Below are positions 55,346 to 64,000 of a stretch of 64,000 bases of DNA, piece by piece. A program made the translations under genes and the position numbers. A model generated the notes under the pieces. The model was not told the origin of the DNA and did not search any database. It worked only from the letters and a program-made list of their open reading frames with translations. Source of the DNA: Salvator merianae (taxonomy: Eukaryota > Chordata > Lepidosauria > Squamata > Teiidae); assembly GCA_003586115.2 (NCBI GenBank), contig QVOM02000057.1, positions 3,002,156-3,066,155 on the forward strand, read 5' to 3'. Within the stretch, counting starts at the first letter, position 1. The number at the start of each line of letters is the position of its first letter.

Positions 55346-55479
55346 GGCTGCCTTTTCGAAATAACAAATGGCATCTTCTCCCTCCCTCCCCCTCGCTTCC
55401 TTTCCTTCCCCCCCTCGCCTTAAAAAAAAGAAAGATAAAAATAAAAGCAAGAAGATCCCTGAAGAACTCTTTAGGGATT

Positions 55480-55635
55480 CAGATTTTTTTTTTTTTCTTT
55501 TCTCTCTCTCTCTCTTTTTTTTTTTTTTTAAGATCGTCTTAGCTGACTTTCCCCATCCTCAGCTCCCCAACGCTGGTTTTTGTCCCTTCTCTTTCTTATT
55601 TTTTCCGTCTCTCTCTCTCTCACTCTCTCTTTTAA
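55480..55635 (+). repeat. Pyrimidine-rich low-complexity tract
   Basis: T runs (55484-55496, 55516-55531) with CT repeats (55501-55515, 55608-55630). Simple sequence only. Confidence 0.85.
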
Positions 55636-55639
55636 TCAA

Positions 55640-57290
55640 CCTGTGCGATGCCACCATTGATTGATTTACTGGGGCAGGTGCCCCGTGCCAGTGCCCGTCG
55701 GAAGCTGCGGAGGAAGAAAACCATAGGGGGGGCACAGGGTGGGGGGAAAGAAAGCTGAGCTATTTAGGGACGGTGGCAAAGACAGTCTATTGTGTCTCTA
55801 GCATGCTGATACTTTGATAGAATACCCCAAGCCTGTTCTCTCCCCCCCCACCCGCCCTCCCCCCTTTTCCTCCTCCCCTCCCTCGCCTCGTCCCCCCTCC
55901 CTTTCATGTCAGTTACAACCTCGCTCTGTGAATGGAGGCATGCAGCTGGGGGGGGAATGCTGGCATGGTGCCAGGGGCTGTAAGACCGCGTTTGCGCCTG
56001 TGTGAAGCTTACGCCAGGCACCAGAGTGGTGGGGTGGGAGGGGAGGGAAGGCCTTCCTTGCGGTCTAGGAAATCGCAGCCTATTATATAAGGCCGTCTGC
56101 GTCACGCCAGCGGCTGATGAGGAGAAGCAAAGTTGGGGAACGGGAGGGGAGGGAAAGCAAGGCAAGGCAAGGGAGCAGAGAGCCCAGGGGGAAGGAGACA
56201 TGGCTTCCAAAACCTCCTCCTGCCCCTTCTTAAAAAAAAAAAAAAAAAGAAAGAAAGACAAACCAAAAGATCTGTTTGCAGCAGACTTGGGAAGGCGAGC
56301 GTTTACATGAACCCCCTTGTTTCCTGTGCCAGACTAACACAGCTTCGCCTTCAGGTTCCCGGTGAAGCCCGGCATTTTTCAGCCTCTAACTTCCTCTATT
56401 CTGGTGCCACCCCCAGAAATCCAGAGCCGTTACAGACTTGTTCCCTTGAGGATTTTCGGCACCGCGATGGGCAAGGAGAAGTACACACACGCACACGCAC
56501 CCGCACCTCTGGGCTTGCCCTCTTGATCCCAGCAGGTTCAGAGAGTGGAGGACGAAAATATCGGCCTGGGTGTGGGAGTGATGGCTGAGCTAGGACGAGG
56601 CGGTGATACCTCGTGGGTGGTTTGGGACCGAGACGTGGTGGTAGGCTGTGTCGTTTTTTTTGTTTCACTGGAAGGTTTTTTTTTGGCAAGGTGGCCATCC
56701 CTGTGCCCCTGGAAGTTGTGAACCTTAGAACTGTGTCACAGTTGGCTGAGAACCATAAAAGCATTCCTGTGTATCCTTGTGTGCCTTACTGCTGCTTCTT
56801 GGATGAAGGCCCTGCCAAGCTTGGGTGAAGAGCAAGTCCTGGCGTTGCTCGATTCCACAGACGCAGAGAGCCCAGGAGGCTTTTGCTGGAGGGCAGCTCC
56901 AACCCAGCCTTCGGTGTTCTCACCTGAGGCTGCAGCCCCACTCGCCTCCTTAAGGCACCTGAGTAAAGGCTTTACTATCATGGCGTGACTCGCGCCTTTG
57001 CCACCAACCACACCACGTCCACCAGTGGCAGGGCCTGGGCATGAGGCCAAGATTGGCAGCCTCCTTGCAAGGAGGCTGCCAGCATCCCTCTCCATAGTGA
57101 CAGAACACTGTGAGGGAGTGAAAGGTTATGGTGCAAGGTAACGACTTCAGAGTCAGTCCTTGCTCCTTGGGCCAAGGTGCCCTTTCTGGCCTCTGAGGAC
57201 CTTAGCGCCTCCCTCAAGCACTTTGACAGGGAGAGAAGTGGAGACCCACTGCCATGGGTGCCCCAGAAGGACGCCTAGTACATGCCTAGA
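55640..57290. other. Intron stretch, no gene
   Basis: Contains an A run (56231-56248), a CA/CG-containing ACACGC stretch near 56480-56502 and C/T-rich blocks near 55840-55900. No exon recognised. Confidence 0.5.
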
Positions 57291-57293
57291 CAT

Positions 57294-57584
57294 GAAGAAG
57301 AAGAACTTGGTTTTTATACCCCGCTTTTCTCGGCCGAAGCTCACTCAAAGTGACTTACAAGGTTATTTTTCGCCTGAAGGCTTACATCTATCTATCTTCC
57401 ACATCACACAAAGTGATGCTCCCTATTTATCTACTTGCAATTACTTGCTTTCGAACAGCTAGGTTGGCTGGAGCTAGAGGCCAGTAGAGGGCGCTCATCC
57501 CCTCTACACGGCAGACAGAGGCCTTGAACTCCGATCCTCCTATTGAAAGATCAGTGCCTTAGCCTTCTGCGCCACCGTGCCACC
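57294..57584 (-). mobile_element. tRNA-like SINE with L2-type tail (reverse)
   Basis: Second copy of the element at 31118-31411. It starts with 'gaagaagaagaacttggttt' (reverse of the TTCTTC tail) and ends 'ttctgcgccaccgtgccacc' (reverse of the A-box side). It defines the element's full length, about 290 bases. Confidence 0.8.
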
Positions 57585-57676
57585 ATGAAGGCTTACTCTC
57601 CCACCCAGGAGTGTGTTCAGACACTGGCCTTTGGAGGCATCTGGGCCTGAAGGCTCTCTTGAAGCAATCACTCCAT

Positions 57677-57860
57677 AGGTTGCAGCTCAGTGGTAGACCA
57701 AGCTGCCTGGAAAGCAGAGGGTTGCCGGTTCAATCCCCAGCCTCTCCCCAGAAGTAGGCAGTGGCAAACCGCTTAGGTATCTCTGCCGAGAAAACTGCAC
57801 AGAGATGCCCAAGCAGTCAACCAGGAGTCAGACCTGGTTCAATGGTACCTATCATCAACA
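57677..57860 (+). mobile_element. tRNA-headed SINE, Sauria/Bov-B-like body
   Basis: 'gcagctcagtggtagacc' A box, 'ccggttcaatcccc' B box, body 'gcaaaccgcttaggtatctc' and 'gccgagaaaactgcacagag', tail 'ccaggagtcagacctggttc'. Best-preserved tail of the family in this window. Confidence 0.8.
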
Positions 57861-58197
57861 GCTTAGCTGAGAACCAGTGAACCAGCCAAGGATAAATATA
57901 TGCATCTGTGCAGTGTGCTTAGCAAGAAACCAACTTAGAATCTTTTCTTATGTTGCTGTAGATTTCTTGAGTTTTGCATTGTGTGTTTTGAAATGTTAGA
58001 ACATACACCACCTGCTTTCTTTCTTCTGTTAATTCAGGCTTTGTACCTCAGCACTCTAGCAGCAGCCTGTATATCTATGCTGAAATTTTAGGCCAAGCCC
58101 TATGGAATCTCTAACACAAAGAAAGTCTTTCCCCAAGCATCTGTGTCTCGATCCCAAAAACTAATGCGCAGAAAGCTTGTTGTTGAGCTTATCATGA

Positions 58198-58531
58198 TCT
58201 TGAGATGCCCAGAAGCAATTGGTGGGCCACTTTAAGAGACTGGATGCTGGACTAGGTGGGCTATGGCCTGATTCAGCAGGACTCCTCTTGTGTTTTGTAG
58301 ACAAGTTGATGGTAGACAGGTGTAGCAATAGCCTTGGTACCACCTCCAGGTTGGAGAGACAGACAGGATGCTTCTAAAGGCCATTTGCAGGAAGTGGTGA
58401 GCAGCTGAAGGTTTTGCCTTCGTCTTCTGCTTGAGATGCCCAGAAGCAACTGGTGGGCCACTGGGTGAGCCAGGATGCTGGACTAGATGCACCATAGCCT
58501 GATCCAGCTGGGCTCTTCTTAAGTTCTTATA
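58198..58531 (+). mobile_element. CR1-like 3' end, head-to-tail dimer
   Basis: The first unit ends 'gactcctcttgtgttttgta'. The second starts near 'gttgatggtagacaggtgta' (58307) and ends 'gggctcttcttaagttctta'. Confidence 0.75.
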
Positions 58532-58534
58532 CTT

Positions 58535-60740
58535 TCCCAAAGGGTCGTCCATCTCGCTCATTTCTTTTCAGGTCTTTCATCTTTTTTTTTTTTTTTTAGC
58601 TGGCATTATTCTTTTTGTGGCAGAAAGGGTGCAAAATACTTCCCAACGCGTCTGTCCAATGAAAAGGCATTCTGTTCTAGGAAACATCGCCACCTTTGCC
58701 GCCCCCATATGCGTGCTGAGGTGAACGTTTTGTCTTGTGCGGATCTGTGGAATCGAGCTTCCAACTTTGTCGGCGCCCAGTTACGTGCCAAGATGACTTT
58801 GGGCTGGCCTGCCGCACAAGGCTGTCGCGTGCGTTAGCAGGATTGTGCCGGCGATAGGATAAACCTCCTCCGATAGGCTTCGGGGCATCAGGTATTGCTG
58901 TCACCCCACAAAGCTGCAAGAACCACATTGCTCTGCAGGCAGTTGGTCAGAACTTTTCCCTGCCAACTGAGCACTGTTGTGTCCCAGCCAAAACTTGCCT
59001 GTCCGGGTCTCCATTTGATTTTGATTTTCTTTCTTTCTTCTTTCTTTCTTTCTTTCGTTTGGGTCCTATGCACCCAACTCCTCTCCTTTGCTCCACCCTT
59101 GACACTGCAGAGCGTCCTTCTCCTGTTCCTTTGACTTCCCAAGAGCAGGGGTGGTGCAACAGAGCTAGAGCTCTGTCCATAATGGCTCACAAGGCAGCTG
59201 CTCTCCGCTTCCTCCAGAAGCAAACCCTGGTTTGCCCCCGGCTCTGCTCCGCTGCCGTGCGGCGGCTCGTGAGCTTCCGCACCGCTGTCCGAGCGAGCCG
59301 GACGCGGCGGCGATGGCCCACGGCGGTGTTCCCACGGCGTGCTCCTTGCGGGGAGAACCGCCGTGTAAGGCAAATCTGCCTCCTGCCTCTGGAGCGCGAG
59401 GCCCGGCTCTTCTGCTCTCCTCCCTCCGCTGCAGAAAGCCACAGATGTGGGCACGGAAGGCGAGCGACACGTTCGGGAGGAGTCGGGGGCGTCTGAGTGG
59501 AACCTGCGTGTGCCTGCCCGGAAGGGGCCGGGTTGGTTGCTTCTCGTTCCACAGTCTGTCTCTTGTGACATTTTCTTCCCCCCTTGCTGCCCACCCGCCT
59601 GTTGGTTTCCAGTTTTCTTTTTCATTGTTGTTGTTGTTTTCCTTTCTTTTTCTTTTTCTTTTCTTTTCTTTCTTTTTTTTTAAAGCATTGTATGGAAAGA
59701 GTGCGTCTTGGGAGACAGCCATTTTGTGCATTCTGCCTTTGAAATGCCTCTTTACGGTGGCGACGCTGCTTTGCTTTTGGTTGGACAAGTCTTGACGTAG
59801 CAGGGAGGTGGTTGGCCGCCCTGGTGCCTCCTTCCCGGAGCCGGCGAAGGGGTTAATCTGCAGGCTTCGCTTGGGAACAAAACAGAACCAGCCGCGGCGC
59901 CCTGGGATGCTCGGCAGCATACCTGCGCATGGCTGCCTGCTCATTCAGATGCGGAGTGGGATTGTGCCGTGCCAGAGAGTGTCCGCTGCAGGCAGACCGC
60001 ACATGGGGCTGAACGGAGACCGGCGTCACAAGCCGAGAGGCTGCGAGGATTGTGGGTCGGAGGAGCGTGGCAGCCTGTCAGGCTCGCATGGGGTTGCTTT
60101 GGGCAGTTGCTGAGCTTTGGTGCCATCTGAGCAAACTGGTTCTTAGGCTTTCTGGTTATTAATTCCAGGCTCGGTTTGGGAGGACAGTTGCCTGTGGGAA
60201 ATGTTTTGAGGGTATCCTCATGTCTGTGGGGTGTGGAAAACAGGGGCAGCCAGAGACGACAGGCATGTCAGCTGTGTGCATGCAACTGGCCTGATACTTC
60301 ACAGGCCACCAAAATTCTGTGCATGCGGCGTCTGCAACAGAACTTGGAGCCCTCTCCTCCTTATTCCGGGCAGGCTCATGGGGAAGGGGTAAGGCAACCC
60401 ACCCATCTTTTTGACAGTTTCCTTTCCCAAAACCAAAGCGGTGGAGTCCTTCAGCCTCCTCTCCCCTTGTGGGTCCGGCACACGTTTCTGTTCTATCCAG
60501 TTGATTGACAGGGAAGGAGGTACCTCCCCTTTGGAGCTGTATTTGAACATTCTGTGGCTGCTCACCTATTGCAGTTATGGTGGGGAGAACTGCTCCCCCC
60601 CCCAGTACATTGATAGCATGCATTCAAGCCCCCCTTCTACTGCTGCACCCCCAAATCCCTTCCTGCCTTTCATGCAGTGTTTCCCCCATTTGAATCCCTG
60701 AGATGTCCTTGGACTACAGCTCTCATCATCCCCTCTGTCC
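58535..60740. other. Intron stretch with a small GC-rich block
   Basis: Around 59225-59420 CpG density rises. T-rich simple sequence follows at 59600-59685. Long overlapping frames on both strands (58888-59944) look like GC-biased noise; none has a family signature. Confidence 0.4.
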
Positions 60741-60746
60741 ACTGGA

Positions 60747-61130
60747 TCTTTTTTTAATAAAATGTTTTTATTACATTTCAAAATATGAAAACAATAAAAA
60801 GAGCAAATATAAGGTTGACTCCTGATCTCTTTCATAACAGCTGCCACTTACTAGTTGATGCTCTTCTCATCCTGTCTTTCTCCATTGATCTTCTTCCGAT
60901 GGAAGTCCTTGATCACTCAGTCTTCAAAGCCTACGAGTGTTAAATCCTTCTCTGTATTTTGTAGAAAGTCCTTCAAGGGTTGCCAGTTCTTCAGAAAGGT
61001 TGTCACTGCCTTATCTCTTTAACAAGAATGCCAGTTTGCCCATCTCTCTGTCAGCCCTGCCATTTTTATAGTCCTGTCCTCAGTAGCTGGCATCTTTGAT
61101 GGCTTCCCTTCCATTGGTTCTGGTCATCAT
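60747..61130 (-). mobile_element. L1-like LINE 3' end (reverse)
   Basis: An oligo-T/A boundary 'ttttttaataaaatgttttt' followed by 'aaaatatgaaaacaataaaa', then CTT-rich sequence. Read in reverse it would be a poly(A)-tailed LINE 3' end. Class tentative. Confidence 0.4.
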
Positions 61131-64000
61131 AGACTATGGTGTTGGGACACCGGTTTAAGTATCGCTGTCATAACAGGTGCCTTTTGTGTTTCCATGGATG
61201 TCAAAAGACTCAGCCGTTTCTCCCTTGCAAAGTTCTCAGAACAGAAGTTCAGAAGAGCACTGTCTTTGCTACCTGAATCTCTTTGGGAGAAAAGAAGGAT
61301 TCAAATGGAAACAATGAACCTCTTTTTCTCCTTACAAGGCTACATATGTTCCCAGGCTCATTCTTGGAAATTCACATTCCTTCAGTAGCAAAGTCTGGTA
61401 AAAGTTTGTACGCAATCGATGTTAGGGGGAATACTCATAAGACAGAAACCTGCTGCTGCATTGTGGAGCACGGTGCTGTCCAGACAGACTGTGAAGCCTC
61501 TGAATTTTGGAGTGCTTTCATTCTTGATTTTCCTACCACCTCAGGGCGAGTAAATAGTGTGAACGGTTTAACCGGACTATAAAAATTGGGAACGCATACT
61601 GCTTCAGAAACCAGCTCTCTCTCTCAAGCATTGGATTCCAAGGAAACAGACTATCATATTGGGTCAGAATGTGGAAGATACAAGTCCAAATCCATCCTTG
61701 ACTCTGGGGAGGAAGTCGCCCTTGTAATGGGAATGAAGTAGAAATACACACGGAAATACATTTCTTGAAATATGCACAGTTAATTCAGGAAGCCCTTTCT
61801 ATGTCTGTGAGGCTTCCTACCAAGAAAGGGGCATCTTATCCACCTCTTTGCATTCTGGAAGTTGGTTAAAATGTTGTACGTGGCTCTTTCATAATGCAGT
61901 GTTGTACAAAGTGCTTTTGCTGTATTGCTGTCGGTGACTTCTGTAGAGCAATCGCGTTAGGAGTGTCCTATAGGAAATGCAGTACCTACCTAAATTGATA
62001 TTTATAGGAACCTGAATGCTAACATAGTTTGTACAATGTCAAGAGCTTCCAGAACAGAACCACCGTGTTATTGAAGGGATACTTGTACATTTGGGACAGA
62101 ATTTGAGTTTGCAAAGACACCCATATCAACTTATGTGCAAAATAGTCATGACAACCTGGAGTGGGCGAAAACTAACGAGTAGAGATGGCATGAACAAAAA
62201 ATTATGTGTTCAACTCCATGGTGAACCATTTAATTGAACGAAGGTTGTTCGAAAACAAAGGATACCAGTTTTTTCCCATTGAAAAAAGCTCTTTTCAAGG
62301 GCAAAAACACAACGAACAGAAACTGATTGAATAGTTTATGTTCACGAGTAGGGAACTGGTTCAGTTTGAATGAATTTCCTGATATTTGAACAACTGCTGA
62401 TTCAGTTTGATGTGAACAGCTTCAGACACAAACTGTTTAACTAAAATTTTGAACACGAACCGAACTTTGCACATTTCTACTAAGAAAGTAGGGAAGTGAT
62501 GTTTCGCCATTCATGGAGAGCCAAACCTTGAAAATTGCAAACTTGAGGATGCCAAGTTTTGAGTGTATATTGCTTTTAACCGGCTGAGTTTTTACTCTGA
62601 GCAGAAGGCTATTGAATTTTGTGCTGGTGTTGTTTTTGTCTGCAAGCATTTTAATGTCTTTGTAAACAGGCTTTTAAATTACGAAATGATTTGTTGATTT
62701 TTGGTTTTGGCTGCACCCTGAGTTTTTGTTTTTTTGTTTCTAACAAAAAGATAAGATTTAAAGACGGTTACCATCTAACACTTCGTATTTACATTCATTT
62801 ACAGAAAGGTGTCTGGGTATGGTGCTTTTTAAAAACTTTTAAAAAACCTTCTTGAGGGCTTCTTCTTGGCTTTAGAGCAGTGCTAGCCAAATTAACAGCC
62901 CTGCAAATCTTGAATTGCAGCTTCTATCATTCTTTACCACTTTTCTTTTGCATTCTAATGACTTTGTGACTTCTGAGATCCCATAATTTCTGGTACTATA
63001 CTTCTTTGCAAATATTAAAAGCAGTTTTCCAGGGAGCAGGTAAAGAGGAATTTTAGTAGCAATTTTTTTTTTTAGAAGTTTATGGCTATCTTTGAAAATA
63101 AAGGAAACCATACTAGACTGGGAAAGACCCAGCATGCCGGCAGCCATCTGCACTTTGAGTGCTGGAAAAGTTCTGTACCGGGCCAGCAGTAGGCTGGATC
63201 ACCATGGCAACATGCAAGGCAACATCCGACAGGTGGATAGACGTTGCCTTGGTGATCTGGACACCGCGCAACTGTGCCACGCCCACTCACCAGCCATACC
63301 CAGAAGAGGATGCAGCTCTACCTAGACTATAGCACTCCACAGCTGTAGTGCTCAGGGAAACTTGTGGCAACTTCTAGTGCGTGGCCACGCCTCCCTGGTG
63401 CGGATGGATTGCTCCACTGCACAAGTGTGGAAAGGGCCTTGGTGAGTTAGATTAGGGAGATAGAAGGAGAACGGGCCAAGGTCCTACAATAAAGACAATG
63501 TGATTCTGCAGCTAAGTTGGTATTCAGACCTTGAGATCTTTCTGTGTGGATCATGAGACATGTATTCTCAAAAAGCAAGTGGTCACTTCGAATTGTAAGT
63601 GGTTGTCTTCAGACTCCCTGAAAATGTGAATTGGTGCTTGATCCCATTCTCAGACACATCTCCTGTTGTCGCTCTTTGTCAAGTGGTTGTTTATTTGCAC
63701 TTAACACACTGACCATTGCTAGGGCTTGTGGGAATTGTAGTCCAGTAACTGCTGGAGGGCATCGCTAGGACACATTTACTGTAGAACTGTGTGTCGTTTA
63801 TATCGATTGCAGCTCAAATGGTTCCGCGTGGGGTCCCTGGCAAATCAACATCTTGTAAGCTACACATCTTAGGTTTTAGTTCTGTAAAAAAAAGTACCAA
63901 TTCAGTAATAGCTAGGGTCCGATGAAGAGTTAAGTTTCTTTGTTGGCTTTTTAACAACAGAATGCCAACAAAATTGTCCATAGATCGTAGAGCACGTCTG
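61130..64000. other. Intron stretch to the window end
   Basis: AT-richer, mostly unique-looking sequence. 'ttgtgggaattgtagtccag' (63727-63746) is a dispersed palindromic motif. 62180-62480 carries several 'gttcagtttgaat'/'gaacacgaaccgaac' strings of unknown nature. No coding exon recognised. Confidence 0.45.

Noticed and set aside
58888..59944. 245- and 259-residue frames on the minus strand
   Set aside because: Overlapping frames on both strands through GC-rich and T-rich sequence, no family signature, and the frames run across a simple repeat.

Overview
The window is vertebrate nuclear DNA, most likely from a squamate reptile. Genes are split by GT-AG introns. The repeats are CR1 and L2 LINE fragments, tRNA-headed SINEs with a Sauria/Bov-B-like body, a 5S rRNA-headed SINE, and a Bkm-like GATA/GACA microsatellite. 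This was read by eye without database searches, so the squamate assignment rests on repeat types recalled from general knowledge.

Region 1 (1-32.8 kb, + strand) holds one complete gene, the DENND4B orthologue. A CpG-rich noncoding exon 1 ends at 186. It is followed by a 9.5-kb intron and 27 coding exons (9761-31560). I joined these by splice consensus, reading frame and similarity to the human protein. The joined reading frame is 4518 nt (1505 residues plus stop), against about 1496 residues in human. Domain order is MABP, then uDENN/cDENN/dDENN, a PPR-like helical region, a low-complexity linker, a cysteine cluster and the conserved DENND4 C-terminus. The family proteins are Rab guanine-nucleotide exchange factors, with Rab10 the reported substrate. 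The 3' UTR runs to an AATAAA at 32772. Exon 16 lies in a 594-bp segment present twice, with a single N between the copies, probably an assembly artefact.

Region 2 (32.8-37.85 kb) is intergenic: CR1 3' ends, SINE bodies (one with a 5S head) and an L1-like 3' end in reverse.

Region 3 (37.85-64 kb) starts with a CpG island containing four CCAAT boxes and a strong splice donor at 38237. In human, GATAD2B lies just downstream of DENND4B in the same orientation and has a noncoding first exon and a very long first intron. I therefore infer the GATAD2B promoter and exon 1 here, with the rest of the window its intron 1. No GATAD2B coding exon is visible. The intron is G-run rich near its 5' end, carries a promoter-proximal minisatellite and a second CpG-rich block (41.3-42.4 kb), and otherwise holds LINE/SINE debris.

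No new protein system is visible. The most interesting signals are regulatory or genomic: a predicted 27-codon upstream ORF ending 9 nt before the DENND4B start, a SINE tail supplying part of the last DENND4B 3' splice site, a POU-like/GC-box minisatellite beside the second promoter, SINEs with different pol III heads on one shared body, and recurrent head-to-tail dimers of a CR1 3' end.
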